Shown: positions 37,138 through 46,823, counted from the stretch's first letter. The stretch: 64,000 nucleotides of DNA from Variovorax boronicumulans (GCF_019352895.1 NZ_JAAAFX010000004.1:798714-862713); one strand, 5' to 3'. Numbers and translations: made by a program. Notes: generated by a model not told the origin, from the letters alone.

Positions 37138-40100
37138 TCAGCCCACGCTCATCAGGCTGGCATTGCCGCCCGCCGCCGCGGTGTTGACGCTCAGGCTGCG
37201 CTCGATCAGCAGGCGCTCGAGCACGATCTCGGTCTCGCCGGGCGCCAGGCCCTGCAGGTTGACGATCGGGCCGGCACGCTGCGCCAGTTGCTCGCTCACG
37301 CCGCGCAACTGGTCGGAGTCGCCGTGGTAGATCACCGCGCTGAAGTCGCCTTCGCTCTCGCCGCCGCGGGTCCAGTCGCTGCGCCAGTCGATCGCTTCGC
37401 GCACCAGCTTCGGCAGGCGTGCGGCCAGGGCACGCGCGGCCGCCGTGTCGGGCCAGACCGGGCACGCACCGACGGCCAGCACGGCCGCGAGTTGGCACAG
37501 CAGGTCGGCATCCGACGCAGCCAGGCACAGCACCGCTTCGCGCGCCGACAACCGGTAGGCATTGCGTTCGCCGGTCGGGCCGTCGAGCAGCAGCTCGGTG
37601 CCGGCCAGCGACTGCGCGGCGTACTGCGCGCAGAGCGTCGCGAGTTCGGGCTGGGCACCGTCACTCCATTGCGCCAACGCCGCCAGCAGCGGGCTGCGCA
37701 CGGCATCGGTCGCATGGCCTTCGACCGCGGTGCCCGCGGCCGGCCTCAGGCTCGCGAACACGGCCTGTGCGGGCGCGCTCGACAGCAGCCGGTAGAGGTA
37801 GAGCGGGCCGCCTGCCTTGGGGCCGGTGCCCGACAGGCCCTCGCCGCCGAAGGGCTGCACGCCCACCACCGCGCCCACCATGTTGCGGTTCACGTAGAGG
37901 TTGCCGACCTTGGCGCGCGCCACGATCTTCTGGATGGTCTCGTCGATGCGCGAGTGAACGCCCAGCGTGAGGCCGTAGCCGCTGGCGTTGACCTGCTCGA
38001 GCAGCCCGTCGAGTTCGTTGCGCGCATAGCGCAGCACGTGCAGCACCGGGCCGAAGACCTCGCGCTCGAGTTCGTCGATACGCTCGATCTCGATCAGCGT
38101 GGGCGTGACGAAGGTGCCGCGTGCCGCGTCGTCGCCATGGGCGCGCGCGACCTGGAACACCGGCCGGCCCTTGGCGCGCATGGCCTCGATGTGCTGCAGC
38201 AGCGACTGCTGCGCCTCGCGGTCGATCACCGGGCCGATGTCGACGCTGAAATGCTCGGGATTGCCCAGCGTGCATTCGCTCATCGCGCCCTGCAGCATCT
38301 CGATGGTGCGCTCGGCGATGTCCTCCTGCACGCACAGGATGCGCAGCGCCGAGCAGCGCTGGCCGGCGCTGTCGAAGGCCGAGGCGACCACGTCGGTCAC
38401 GACCTGTTCGACCAGCGCGGACGAGTCCACGATCATCGCGTTCTGGCCGCCGGTCTCGGCGATCAGCGGGATCGGATGGCCCAGCGCATCGAGGCGCCCG
38501 GCGATCACGCGCTGCAGGATGCGCGCGACCTGCGTGGAGCCGGTGAACAGCACCGCCTGCACGCGCGCATCGGCCACCAGTGCCGCACCGACGATCTCGC
38601 CCGTGCCGGGCAGCAGCTGCAGCACGCCCGGCGGCAGCCCGGCCGCGTGCAGGATCTGCACCGCCTGCGCCGCGATCAGCGGGGTCTGTTCGGCCGGCTT
38701 GGCCAGCACCGTGTTGCCGGCGGCCAGCGCCGCGGCGATCTGGCCGATGAAGATGGCCAGCGGGAAATTCCAGGGGCTGATGCAGACCACCGGGCCCAGC
38801 GGGCGGTGGGTCTTGTTGCTGAAGTCGGTGCGCACCTGGGCCGCGTAGTAGCGCAGGAAGTCGACCGCCTCGCGCACCTCGGCGATGGCGTTGGGCAGCG
38901 TCTTGCCGGACTCGCGCACCAAGAGGCCCAGCAGCGGCTGCATGCGGCCTTCGAGCATCTCGGCGCTGCGCTCGAGCATGTCGGCGCGCTCGATGGCGGG
39001 CGTGGCCTGCCAGATCTGGAAGGCGTCCTGCGCGGACTGCAGCGCGCGTTCCACGTCGTCGGCCGTGGCTTCCTGCACCTGGCCCACCACGTCGTCGTGG
39101 CGCGCCGGGTTGAGCACCGGCTGGCGCAGGCCCGCGGCCACCGGCTGCGCGAGCATCGGTTGCGCGAGCCAGTCGCCGTTGGCGGTGTGCAGCAGTGCGC
39201 TCGAGAGCGACGCCAGCCGCTGCTCGTTCGACAGGTCGAGGCCCGGCGCATTGGCGCGGCCCGGGTACAGGTCGCGCGGCAGCGGGATGCGCGGGTGCGG
39301 CAGGCCGGTGCGGCCGTCGGCCTTGCCCTGCGCCTCGACCGCCTTCACCGGGTCGGCGACCAGCGCCTCGATCGACAGGCTCTTGTCGGCGATGCGGTTG
39401 ACGAAGGAGGTGTTGGCGCCGTTCTCCAGCAGCCGGCGCACCAGGTAGGCCAGCAGCGTCTGGTGGCTGCCCACGGGCGCGTAGATGCGGCAGGGGCGGC
39501 CGAGCCGGCCCTCGTCGAGCGGGCCCACGACCTGGTCGTAGAGCGGTTCGCCCATGCCGTGCAGGCACTGGAACTCGTACTGGCCTTCGTAGTAGTTCTG
39601 GCCCGCGAGGTGGTAGATGGCGGCCAGCGTGTGCGCGTTGTGGGTGGCGAACTGCGGGTACACCGCCTCGGGCGCGGCCAGCAGCTGGCGCGCGCAGGCC
39701 AGGTAGGACACGTCGGTGTGCACCTTGCGCGTGTAGACCGGGTAGTCCTCGAGGCCGTCGATCTGGGCGCGCTTGATCTCGCTGTCCCAGTAGGCGCCCT
39801 TGACCAGCCGGACCATCAGCCGGTGGCGGCTGCGGCGTGCCAGGTCGATCAGGTAGGCGATCACGCCCGCGCAGCGCTTCTGGTAGGCCTGGATCACGAA
39901 GCCGATGCCGTTCCAGCCGGCCAGGCCGGGCTCGTGGCACAGGCGCTCGAGCAGGTCGAGCGAGAGCTCGAGCCGGTCGGCCTCCTCGGCGTCGATGTTG
40001 AGGCCGATGTCGTACTTGCGCGCCAGCAGCGTGAGCGTGAGCAGGCGCGGGTACAGCTCGTCCATCACGCGCGGGTACTGCGCGCGGCTGTAGCGCGGGT

Positions 40101-41103
40101 GCAGCGCCGACAGCTTGATCGAGATGCCCGGGCCGCGGTAGATGCCCGCGCCCGAGGCCGCCATGCCGATCGCGTGGATGGCCTGCTCGTAGGAGGCCAT
40201 GTAGCGCAGCGCATCGGCGTCGGTGAGCGCGGCCTCGCCCAGCATGTCGTAGGAGTAGCGGAAGCCGCGCGCCTCGAGCTTGCCGGCGTTGGCCAGCGCC
40301 TTGCCGATGGTCTCGCCGGTGACGAACTGCTCGCCCATCAGGCGCATCGCCATGTCCACGCCCTTGCGCACCACGGGCTCGCCGCCGCGCGTGAGCACGC
40401 GGCCCAGCGAATGGCTCAGGCCCGACTCGTTGTGGGTGGACACCAGCTTGCCGGTGAGCATCAGCCCCCAGGTCGCGGCGTTGACGAACAGCGAGGTGCT
40501 CTTGCCCAGGTGCGGCTGCCAGTTGCCGTTGCTGATCTTGTCGCGGATGAGCGCGTCGCGCGTGCCCTTGTCGGGGATGCGCAGCAGCGCCTCGGCCAGG
40601 CACATCAGCGCCACGCCTTCCTGCGAGGACAGCGAGAACTCCTGCAGCAGGTTCTGCACCACGCCCGCGCGGCCGCCGGCCTGGTGGCCGCGCAGTTTCT
40701 CGGACAGCTGGCACGCCAGCCGGTGCGTGGCGGCCGCCATGTCCTCAGGCAGGCGCGCCTGCGGCAGCAGCATCGCGACCTGCTCGGCCTCGGGCCGGCG
40801 GTAGGCCGCGGTGATGGCCGCGCGCAGCACGCTCTGCGGCAGCACGTTCTCGGCGAAGTCGAGGAAGGGCTGGTGGGAGGACTCGGGCTCGGCCGCGACG
40901 CAGGGGTGCTCGGCGCCGTTGAGCGCCGACGGTGCGGCACCGAAGACCTCGTCGAGCGGCAGGCCGCGCTCCAGCCGTTCGAGGTGCGCGTAGATGGACT
41001 GCTTGATCAGCCAGTGGGTGGTGCGGTCGACCTTGAGCGCGGCCTTCTTGAGGCGCTCGCGCACGCTGTCGTCCAGCTTCACGCCGAGTGTGGTCAGGGA
41101 CAT
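37138..41103 (-). CDS. putA: Trifunctional PutA: transcriptional repressor / proline dehydrogenase / P5C dehydrogenase
   Basis: 1321 residues, the normal size of trifunctional PutA. A ribbon-helix-helix DNA-binding domain is at residues 1-50 (TTLGVKLDDSVRERLKKAAL). The FAD-dependent proline dehydrogenase barrel follows to about residue 560 (for example IYRGPGISIKLSALHPRY and LMVRLVKGAYWDSEIKRAQ). The aldehyde dehydrogenase follows with the catalytic Glu in AETGGQNAMIVD and Cys in SAGQRCSALRI, and then a C-terminal domain to the end. It oxidises proline to glutamate and, when not membrane-bound, represses its own promoter. GTTGCA operator-like sites lie just upstream. The frame is complete. 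Confidence 0.97.
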   Translation of the reverse strand: MSLTTLGVKLDDSVRERLKKAALKVDRTTHWLIKQSIYAHLERLERGLPLDEVFGAAPSALNGAEHPCVAAEPESSHQPFLDFAENVLPQSVLRAAITAAYRRPEAEQVAMLLPQARLPEDMAAATHRLACQLSEKLRGHQAGGRAGVVQNLLQEFSLSSQEGVALMCLAEALLRIPDKGTRDALIRDKISNGNWQPHLGKSTSLFVNAATWGLMLTGKLVSTHNESGLSHSLGRVLTRGGEPVVRKGVDMAMRLMGEQFVTGETIGKALANAGKLEARGFRYSYDMLGEAALTDADALRYMASYEQAIHAIGMAASGAGIYRGPGISIKLSALHPRYSRAQYPRVMDELYPRLLTLTLLARKYDIGLNIDAEEADRLELSLDLLERLCHEPGLAGWNGIGFVIQAYQKRCAGVIAYLIDLARRSRHRLMVRLVKGAYWDSEIKRAQIDGLEDYPVYTRKVHTDVSYLACARQLLAAPEAVYPQFATHNAHTLAAIYHLAGQNYYEGQYEFQCLHGMGEPLYDQVVGPLDEGRLGRPCRIYAPVGSHQTLLAYLVRRLLENGANTSFVNRIADKSLSIEALVADPVKAVEAQGKADGRTGLPHPRIPLPRDLYPGRANAPGLDLSNEQRLASLSSALLHTANGDWLAQPMLAQPVAAGLRQPVLNPARHDDVVGQVQEATADDVERALQSAQDAFQIWQATPAIERADMLERSAEMLEGRMQPLLGLLVRESGKTLPNAIAEVREAVDFLRYYAAQVRTDFSNKTHRPLGPVVCISPWNFPLAIFIGQIAAALAAGNTVLAKPAEQTPLIAAQAVQILHAAGLPPGVLQLLPGTGEIVGAALVADARVQAVLFTGSTQVARILQRVIAGRLDALGHPIPLIAETGGQNAMIVDSSALVEQVVTDVVASAFDSAGQRCSALRILCVQEDIAERTIEMLQGAMSECTLGNPEHFSVDIGPVIDREAQQSLLQHIEAMRAKGRPVFQVARAHGDDAARGTFVTPTLIEIERIDELEREVFGPVLHVLRYARNELDGLLEQVNASGYGLTLGVHSRIDETIQKIVARAKVGNLYVNRNMVGAVVGVQPFGGEGLSGTGPKAGGPLYLYRLLSSAPAQAVFASLRPAAGTAVEGHATDAVRSPLLAALAQWSDGAQPELATLCAQYAAQSLAGTELLLDGPTGERNAYRLSAREAVLCLAASDADLLCQLAAVLAVGACPVWPDTAAARALAARLPKLVREAIDWRSDWTRGGESEGDFSAVIYHGDSDQLRGVSEQLAQRAGPIVNLQGLAPGETEIVLERLLIERSLSVNTAAAGGNASLMSVG

Positions 41104-41185
41104 TGAATCGCTTTAAGGCTAGGAGATTGAATTGCGGCGGATGTTAAATCAACCCCGAGCGAGGCGCAACCGCTTTTCCAATTAA

Positions 41186-41227
41186 AAGGTGCAACCCAAC
41201 AATCGAAACGCACTCGGGTTGCACCTT
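41186..41227. promoter_or_regulatory. Inverted-repeat PutA operator candidate (putA side)
   Basis: AAGGTGCAACCC (41186-41197) and its exact reverse complement GGGTTGCACCTT (41216-41227) form a 12-bp inverted repeat with centres 30 bases apart. Each arm contains GTTGCA, the core bound by the E. coli PutA ribbon-helix-helix domain. The pair is 83-124 bases before the putA start. Confidence 0.7.
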
Positions 41228-41387
41228 GCGCAACAAGCACAGGCAACCTGGCCTGCTTATTGCACTCCGCATCGGTCATGACCCTTCTCTTGCGCCCCTT
41301 CTTGCTCACACAGCCCCGCGATGCACCAGCGTTGTGCGCCTACTGGCGAACTTCGTTGAATCCGCACAACAATGGGCCCGAACAATA

Positions 41388-41429
41388 GGTGCAACCCCTA
41401 GGTAGAAACGCCTGGGAAATAGTTGCAAC
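41388..41429. promoter_or_regulatory. PutA operator candidates (ABC-transporter side)
   Basis: GGTGCAACCC at 41388-41397 and AGTTGCAACCC at 41421-41431 carry three more GTTGCA cores, counting both orientations in GTTGCAAC. The second overlaps the -35 box of the ABC operon promoter, a natural repression position. Confidence 0.65.
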
Positions 41430-41450
41430 CCGACGCCCAACGTTTATGAT
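41423..41450 (+). promoter_or_regulatory. Sigma70-like promoter of the amino-acid ABC operon
   Basis: TTGCAA (41423-41428), a 16-base spacer and TATGAT (41445-41450). The start codon is 140 bases downstream. The -35 box lies within a GTTGCAAC operator candidate. Confidence 0.6.
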
Positions 41451-41589
41451 CCACGGTCCGCCGTGACGGGCGCCCGCAGATTCTCACGCTCTTTTATTCA
41501 ATTCAATTCGGCTGAATTGCCGATGTGCTGCGCTGTTCCTTTTTCATTGGGGACACGCTCTCTTTAATTCGTCCCCGAAGGAGTTCTTC

Positions 41590-42453
41590 ATGCAACGCAG
41601 AGCCATGTTCAATCAATTGGCCGTCGCCGGCGCCGCCGTCGCCGTCACCGCAGCGACCGCCACCCAGGCCCTGGCCCAACCCGCCGCATCGACGCCCGCC
41701 AGCGGCTCCACGCTGGACAAGGTCCAGAAGAGCGGCGTGCTGCGCGTCGCCGTGATCCCCGGCCAGGAGCCCTATTTCCACAAGGACCTGGTGACCAACG
41801 CCTGGAGCGGCGCCTGCATCGACATGGCCACCGACATCGCCACGCTGCTGCGCGCCAAGGTGGAAACGGTCGAATCGAGCTGGGGCAACCAGATCCTGGA
41901 CCTGCAGTCCGGCAAGGTGGACCTGGCGTTTGCCGTCAGCCCGACGCCGCAACGCGCGCTGGTGATCGACTTCTCCACGCCCATCCTGGTGCACTCGTAC
42001 ACCGCGATCACGCGCAAGGGCTTCGCCAAGACCACCACCTGGGAGGAACTCAACAAGCCGACCGTGAAGATCGCCGTGGACATCGGCTCGACGCACGAGA
42101 CCATCGCCCGCCGCTACTGCCCCAAGGCCAACATCCTGGGCTTCAAGACGCGCGACGAGGCCGTGCTGGCCGTGGCCACGGGCCGCGCCGACTGCACCGT
42201 GGTGCTGGCCGTGCTGGCGATCTCGACCATGAAGAAGAACCCGACGCTGGGCACCCTGGTGATCCCCAAGCCCACGCTGACGATGCCGACCAACCTGGGC
42301 ATCCGCATGGAGACCGATCCGCGCTTCAAGAACTTCCTCAGCGTGTGGGCCGACAACAACCGCTTCAGCGGCCAGACGCGCGAGTGGATGCTCAAGGGCT
42401 TCCAGGCGCTGAACATCAAGCCCGAAGACATTCCGAGCGAAATCCAGTTCTGA
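41590..42453 (+). CDS. Amino-acid ABC transporter, periplasmic substrate-binding protein
   Basis: 287 residues. A signal peptide (QLAVAGAAVAVTAATATQALAQ) with an Arg-Arg near the start precedes a family-3 solute-binding protein: LDKVQKSGVLRVAVIPGQEP, then DIATLLRAKVETVESSWGNQ, QSGKVDLAFAVSPTPQRAL, and KIAVDIGSTHETIARRY. GAAGGAGTT 6 bases before the ATG is a good ribosome site. It delivers an amino acid to the permease encoded next. The PutA-like operators upstream make proline or a related amino acid a reasonable guess, not a demonstrated substrate. Confidence 0.93.
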   Translation: MQRRAMFNQLAVAGAAVAVTAATATQALAQPAASTPASGSTLDKVQKSGVLRVAVIPGQEPYFHKDLVTNAWSGACIDMATDIATLLRAKVETVESSWGNQILDLQSGKVDLAFAVSPTPQRALVIDFSTPILVHSYTAITRKGFAKTTTWEELNKPTVKIAVDIGSTHETIARRYCPKANILGFKTRDEAVLAVATGRADCTVVLAVLAISTMKKNPTLGTLVIPKPTLTMPTNLGIRMETDPRFKNFLSVWADNNRFSGQTREWMLKGFQALNIKPEDIPSEIQF

Positions 42454-42463
42454 GCGCGACCGC

Positions 42464-43141
42464 ATGGACAACGCTTCCTACGCCTGGGACTTCGGGTCCC
42501 TCGTTCCCTACCTGCCGCTGATCTGGCGCGGGCTGGGCGTGACGCTGGCCTTCACCGTGAGCACGGTGCTGGTCGGCCTCGTGCTGGGCCTGATCACCGG
42601 CGTGCTGCGCAACCCGACCATGACGCGCTGGGTGTCCGTGCCGCTGCAGATCTGGACCGAGATCTTCCGCTGCACGCCGCTGCTGGTGCAACTGGTCTGG
42701 GCCTACTACGCGCTGCCGGTGCTGATCGGTGTCGACATGTCGGCCACCACCGCCTGCTTCCTGGCGCTGTCCTTCTATGCGGGCGCCTTCTACAGCGAGA
42801 TCTTCCGCGGCGGCATCGAGGCCGTGGACCGCGGCCAGTGGGAAGCCGGCCGCGCGATCGGCATGCGCCGCAGCAAGATCTTCCGCCGCATCATCCTGCC
42901 GCAGGCCTTCCCGCTGATGATCCCCTCGCTGATCAACCAGACCATCATGCAGCTGAAGAACACCTCGCTGGTGTCGGCCGTGGCCGTGGGCGACCTGCTC
43001 TACCAGGGCTCGGTCATCACCGGCGCGAGCTACCGGCCGCTCGAGGTCTACACCACCATCGCGGTGATCTACTTCGCCGTGCTGTTCCCGCTCACCCTCA
43101 TCGCGACCCGCGTCGAGCGCCGCCTGGGAGCCTCCAAGTGA
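42464..43141 (+). CDS. Amino-acid ABC transporter permease (HisM/ArtQ type)
   Basis: 225 residues with five membrane helices. The EAA loop is present as [23 protein letters not shown], and the N-terminal signature [21 protein letters not shown] and [19 protein letters not shown] match the polar amino-acid permease family. Its stop overlaps the ATPase start (TGATG). One permease gene only, so it should work as a homodimer. Confidence 0.94.
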   Translation: MDNASYAWDFGSLVPYLPLIWRGLGVTLAFTVSTVLVGLVLGLITGVLRNPTMTRWVSVPLQIWTEIFRCTPLLVQLVWAYYALPVLIGVDMSATTACFLALSFYAGAFYSEIFRGGIEAVDRGQWEAGRAIGMRRSKIFRRIILPQAFPLMIPSLINQTIMQLKNTSLVSAVAVGDLLYQGSVITGASYRPLEVYTTIAVIYFAVLFPLTLIATRVERRLGASK

Positions 43142-43932
43142 TGCCAACCCCGCAAACCTCCTCTGCCGCCCCGATCCTGCAGGCCACGGGCATCCACAAG
43201 TCCTTCGGCGACCACCATGTGCTCAAGGGCGTGTCGCTCGCGGTGCAGCCCGGCGAAGTGGTCACGCTGATCGGCGCCAGCGGCTCGGGCAAGTCGACCT
43301 TCCTGCGCTGCATGAACCTGCTCGAGATGCCCGAAGACGGCCAGCTCGATGTCAGCGGCCACCGCTTCGCCTTCAGCGCCAGCGGGCGTCCGCCCAAGGA
43401 CGAGAAGCTGGCCGGCCTGCGCGCCAACATCGGCATGGTGTTCCAGCACTTCAACCTGTTCCCGCACATGACGGTGCTGCAGAACATCATCGAAGGCCCG
43501 GTCCAGGTGCAGGGCAAGAGCGTCGACGAGGCCAAGGCCCTGGCGATGACGCTGCTGGGCAAGGTCGGCCTCGCCGAGAAGGCGCAGCAGCATCCGGCGC
43601 GCCTGTCGGGCGGCCAGAAGCAGCGCGTGGCGATCGCCCGCGCGCTGGCGATGCAGCCGGCCGTGATGCTGTTCGACGAGCCCACCTCGGCGCTCGACCC
43701 CGAACTGGTCGGCGAGGTGCTGTCGGTGATCCGCGAACTCGCGGCCGAGGGCATGACGATGGTGCTGGTCACGCACGAGATGGCCTTCGCGGCCAATGTG
43801 TCGGACCGTATCGGCTTCATGCGCGACGGCGTGATGGCGGAGATCGGCCCGGCCGAGGCCATCATGAACCGGCCGCAGGATGCGAAGCTGGTGTCGTTCC
43901 TCGAGCGATTCCATCAGGCCAAGCAAGGCTGA
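43141..43932 (+). CDS. Amino-acid ABC transporter ATP-binding protein
   Basis: 263 residues. Walker [11 protein letters not shown]-loop [18 protein letters not shown] signature [16 protein letters not shown], Walker [16 protein letters not shown] and the switch His in LVTHEMAFA are intact. It powers the transporter with the two genes upstream. The operon ends here; no terminator was recognised in the 155-base spacer that follows. Confidence 0.95.
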   Translation: MPTPQTSSAAPILQATGIHKSFGDHHVLKGVSLAVQPGEVVTLIGASGSGKSTFLRCMNLLEMPEDGQLDVSGHRFAFSASGRPPKDEKLAGLRANIGMVFQHFNLFPHMTVLQNIIEGPVQVQGKSVDEAKALAMTLLGKVGLAEKAQQHPARLSGGQKQRVAIARALAMQPAVMLFDEPTSALDPELVGEVLSVIRELAAEGMTMVLVTHEMAFAANVSDRIGFMRDGVMAEIGPAEAIMNRPQDAKLVSFLERFHQAKQG

Positions 43933-44087
43933 GAACGCATGAATGAACCTGCTGCGCACCCCGATCCCGCATCTGCGGTGCTCACCGCACGCGAGTGCGG
44001 CGCCGCTCCCGAACTCAGCCTTGGCAGGCTCGGGGCGCTCGCGACGGTTCCTTCACGCGTTCTGAAGGCTTGTTGCGCTCCCCGAGC

Positions 44088-44801
44088 TCAAGCGACGAGG
44101 AAGCGATAGAGATTGCGCAGCATGCCCGCTGTCGCGCCCCAGACGAAGCGCTCCCGCGCACCGTCCTGGTAGGGCATCGAGAACCATTGGCGTGCATTCA
44201 GGCCTTCGCCCACCATCTCATGGCGCCGATGGTTGGCCGGGTTCATCAGGTGCGACAGCGGCACCTCGAAGGCATCGGCCACCTCCGACGGGCTCAGCGT
44301 GAGCGCAAAGCCCGGCTGCACCAGCGCGATCACCGGCGTGACGATGAAGGAGGTGACGGTGGTGTAGGTCGGCAGGCTGCCCAGCACCTCGATGTAGTCG
44401 GCCGACAGACCCACCTCTTCCCAGGCCTCGCGCAGCGCGGCAGCCGCGATGTTGGCATCTTCCGGATCGAGCCGGCCACCCGGGAAGGCCACCTGGCCCG
44501 AGTGCGTGGACATCTGCGTCGCACGCTCGGTCAGCAGCACCATGGGCTCTTTCTCGCGCATCACGATCGGCACCAGCACGGCCGCCTGTGCGGGCTGCCG
44601 GTTGCCCATGCGGGGCTCGCGACGCAGCTCGGGCTCCCAGACCGGCGGGCGCGCGAAACGCGCGCGCAGCGCACGCGTCGTGAGCTGGTCCGCCGCCACT
44701 GCCGGCAGATCGCTGTCGACGCGGATCACCGGCACGTCGCGCGGCTCGAAGGATGCGAGCGAGACGGCGTTGATCGGTTCGACGGAAGCCGGGGCGTCCA
44801 T
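44088..44801 (-). CDS. NUDIX coenzyme A pyrophosphatase
   Basis: 237 residues from the ATG at 44801; the frame is open further upstream, but those residues are Arg/Ser-rich and not conserved in style. The NUDIX box is AFPGGRLDPEDANIAAAALR followed by EAWEEVGLS, and LTERATQMSTHSGQVAFPGG is the signature of the CoA-diphosphatase (NudL/YeaB) subgroup. It hydrolyses CoA and its derivatives to 3',5'-ADP and 4'-phosphopantetheine forms. It follows the rplS terminator on the minus strand. Confidence 0.92.
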   Translation of the reverse strand: MDAPASVEPINAVSLASFEPRDVPVIRVDSDLPAVAADQLTTRALRARFARPPVWEPELRREPRMGNRQPAQAAVLVPIVMREKEPMVLLTERATQMSTHSGQVAFPGGRLDPEDANIAAAALREAWEEVGLSADYIEVLGSLPTYTTVTSFIVTPVIALVQPGFALTLSPSEVADAFEVPLSHLMNPANHRRHEMVGEGLNARQWFSMPYQDGARERFVWGATAGMLRNLYRFLVA

Positions 44802-44923
44802 GGCGGCAGAGCGGGGGGTCAAGAAGGATCTCCGGGAGAGGATGCGAACGAAAGAAGAGGCCAGGCGGCGACAGCCGCCTGAGAACATAGGGCATGCAGC
44901 ACACGCAAGCAGCGCGCCAATGC

Positions 44924-44952
44924 AAAAAGCCGCCAGGAATGGCGGCTTTTTT
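44924..44952 (-). terminator. Rho-independent terminator of the rpsP-rimM-trmD-rplS operon
   Basis: AAAAAGCCGCCA-GGAA-TGGCGGCTTTTTT is a near-perfect hairpin flanked by A and T tracts, so it could act in both directions. It lies 18 bases beyond the rplS stop. Confidence 0.92.
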
Positions 44953-44969
44953 CACGGCAAGGACGCAGC

Positions 44970-45362
44970 TTATTGAGCGGCGACTTCGGCTGCCTGCTTG
45001 ACGCGCTTGCCCGGCAGCTTTTCCTTGATGCGTGCCGAACGACCGCTGCGCTCGCGCAGGTAGTACAGCTTGGCACGACGGACGTCGCCGCGGCGCTTGA
45101 CTTCGATGCCGGCGATCAACGGGCTGTAGGTCTGGAACGTACGTTCCACGCCTTCGCCGCTGGAGATCTTGCGCACCGTGAAGCCGCTGTTGAGGCCGCG
45201 ATTGCGCTTGGCGATCACGACGCCTTCGTAGGCCTGCACGCGCTTGCGGCTGCCTTCGACGACGTTGACGCTGACGATGACCGTGTCACCGGGCATGAAG
45301 GAAGGAATGGTCTTGCCGAGGCGGGCAATCTCTTCCTGCTCGAGGGTTTCGATGAGGTTCAT
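44970..45362 (-). CDS. rplS: 50S ribosomal protein L19
   Basis: 130 residues. The family core [20 protein letters not shown], then [20 protein letters not shown] and [20 protein letters not shown] and [20 protein letters not shown] is unmistakable. It sits at the 30S-50S interface. It is the last gene of the operon and is preceded by its own promoter at the end of trmD. A strong terminator follows. Confidence 0.98.
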   Translation of the reverse strand: MNLIETLEQEEIARLGKTIPSFMPGDTVIVSVNVVEGSRKRVQAYEGVVIAKRNRGLNSGFTVRKISSGEGVERTFQTYSPLIAGIEVKRRGDVRRAKLYYLRERSGRSARIKEKLPGKRVKQAAEVAAQ

Positions 45363-45479
45363 GATTTCCTGATAGTCGATCGTGTGGGCTGCACAAAAGG
45401 CGCTTTTGGCTGTCGCGGATTCACGAAGGAACCGGACGAATACCGAAGCGCGGCCAGACAGAGGATCGGGGAACCGCGG

Positions 45480-45507
45480 ATTATAGCTTTTTTTGCAGCG
45501 TCGCCAA
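45480..45507 (-). promoter_or_regulatory. Internal promoter for rplS
   Basis: On the minus strand TTGGCG (45507-45502), a 16-base spacer and TATAAT (45485-45480) overlap the last codons of trmD, 118 bases before rplS. Confidence 0.6.
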
Positions 45508-46227
45508 ATCGGCCTTGGTCAGGCGGCCCGCGGCGCGCGCCGCCTCGACCAGCTCCGGGCGCCGCGCCGCCGAGATGGCCAGCCGCTGGTCGCGCCGCCA
45601 GCGCTCGATCTGCACATGGTGACCCGACATCAGCGGGGCCGGCACGGCCTGGCCGTTCCAGTGCTCGGGCCGCGTGTAGTGGGGGCAGTCGAGCAGGCCG
45701 TCGAGCGCGGGATTGAAGCTGTCCTGCACATGGCTGGCCTGGTCGCCCAGCACGCCCGGCTGCAGCCGCGTGACCGCATCGAGCAGCGCCATCGCGGCGA
45801 TCTCGCCACCGGAGAGCACGAAGTCGCCCAGGCTGATCTGGTGGGTGACGCGGGCGTCGATGAAGCGCTGGTCGATGCCTTCGTAGCGCCCGCACACCAG
45901 CACCGCGCCCTCGCCCGCCGCCCAGGTCTCGACGGCCGCGTGGCGCAGCGTCTCGCCGATGGGCGAGAACAGCACCACCGGTGCCGGCGCGGCGCGCGCG
46001 GCCAGCGCCGCATCGAGGCAGGCCGACAAAGGCTCGGCCATCATCACCATGCCCGGGCCGCCACCGAAGGGGCGGTCGTCGACACGGCGGTAGTTGCCTT
46101 CGGCGAAGTCGCGCGGGTTCCAGAACACCACCTCGACCTGCCTGGATTCGTAGGCGCGCCGCGTCACGCCGCTGGCGAGCAGCGGCGCGAACAGTTCGGG
46201 AAACAGCGTGAGGATGTCGAAGCGCAT
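45481..46227 (-). CDS. trmD: tRNA (guanine-N1-)-methyltransferase
   Basis: 248 residues. SPOUT-class knot motifs are clear: [46 protein letters not shown] and [19 protein letters not shown]. It methylates G37 of tRNAs using S-adenosylmethionine, preventing frameshifts. It lies between rimM and rplS, the standard order. Confidence 0.98.
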   Translation of the reverse strand: MRFDILTLFPELFAPLLASGVTRRAYESRQVEVVFWNPRDFAEGNYRRVDDRPFGGGPGMVMMAEPLSACLDAALAARAAPAPVVLFSPIGETLRHAAVETWAAGEGAVLVCGRYEGIDQRFIDARVTHQISLGDFVLSGGEIAAMALLDAVTRLQPGVLGDQASHVQDSFNPALDGLLDCPHYTRPEHWNGQAVPAPLMSGHHVQIERWRRDQRLAISAARRPELVEAARAAGRLTKADLATLQKKL

Positions 46228-46240
46228 GGCGACGACGCAC

Positions 46241-46807
46241 TCAGTAGTCGGGCTGCCAGTCGACCGTGATCAGACGACCCGCCAGGTCGACCTTGTCGAC
46301 GAAGGCGGAGACGAAAGGCACCATGCGCTCGACGGGCTTGCCGTCTTGCTCGTACTCGAGCACCAGCGTGGTCTGCGATCCGCCCGAGAGCAGTTCGCGC
46401 ACCGTGCCCAGCGCCACGCCTTCGCGGTTGACCACGTTCAGGCCGAGCAGGTCGACCCAGTAGTACTCGTCGTCACCGGCCGAGGGGAAGCTCGAACGCG
46501 GGACGAACACGCGCGCGCCGCGCAGCGCCTCGGCCGCATTGCGGTCGGGCACGTCGGGCGAAGTCGCGACGATGCAGTCGGAATGTTCCTTGGCCTCGCG
46601 GATGGCGAGCCGGAAGGCACCGGTGCGCGCAGGCGCATTCACCGGGCCGGAAGGCTGGATGAACCAGCGCTTCGAAGAGAAGAGCGCCTCAGGCTGGGCG
46701 CTGTGGGGCAGGACCTTGAACCAGCCCTTGATGCCCCAGGCATCGGCGATGCGTCCGACCTCGACCGCATCCGCCGGCAGTTCGGCGGCTTCGAGTGTGG
46801 GCAGCAT
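46241..46807 (-). CDS. rimM: Ribosome maturation factor RimM
   Basis: 188 residues. An N-terminal RimM beta-barrel ([20 protein letters not shown]) is followed by a PRC-barrel ([20 protein letters not shown] to [20 protein letters not shown]). It binds S19 and assists maturation of the 30S head. Between rpsP (16 bases upstream) and trmD (13 bases downstream), as in most bacteria. Confidence 0.97.
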   Translation of the reverse strand: MLPTLEAAELPADAVEVGRIADAWGIKGWFKVLPHSAQPEALFSSKRWFIQPSGPVNAPARTGAFRLAIREAKEHSDCIVATSPDVPDRNAAEALRGARVFVPRSSFPSAGDDEYYWVDLLGLNVVNREGVALGTVRELLSGGSQTTLVLEYEQDGKPVERMVPFVSAFVDKVDLAGRLITVDWQPDY

Positions 46808-46823
46808 CGCCTTGGCTGACAGC

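Larger units (their letters stand above)
41104..41589. promoter_or_regulatory. Divergent control region between putA and the amino-acid ABC operon
   Basis: 486 bases without a credible gene; short frames here lack family character and codon bias. It holds several GTTGCA/TGCAAC motifs (separate entries) and a promoter for the ABC operon. The middle part (41235-41385) shows nothing recognised. Confidence 0.75.

Noticed and set aside
35025..37187. A 720-codon plus-strand frame across the dioxygenase and proC
   Set aside because: It is antisense to two well-supported genes and has no domain character.
37120..41106. A 1328-codon open frame on the plus strand across putA
   Set aside because: It mirrors putA exactly and reads as Arg/Ala/Gln-rich low-complexity protein; it is an artefact of high third-position GC in the minus-strand gene.
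41094..41309. 71-codon minus-strand frame upstream of putA
   Set aside because: It overlaps the putA start and spans the GTTGCA operator sites; its sequence matches no recognised family and it has no ribosome site.
43939..44106. A possible 56-residue peptide just after the ABC ATPase gene
   Set aside because: It has no family character, overlaps the end of the NUDIX gene and could be chance; at best a remnant.
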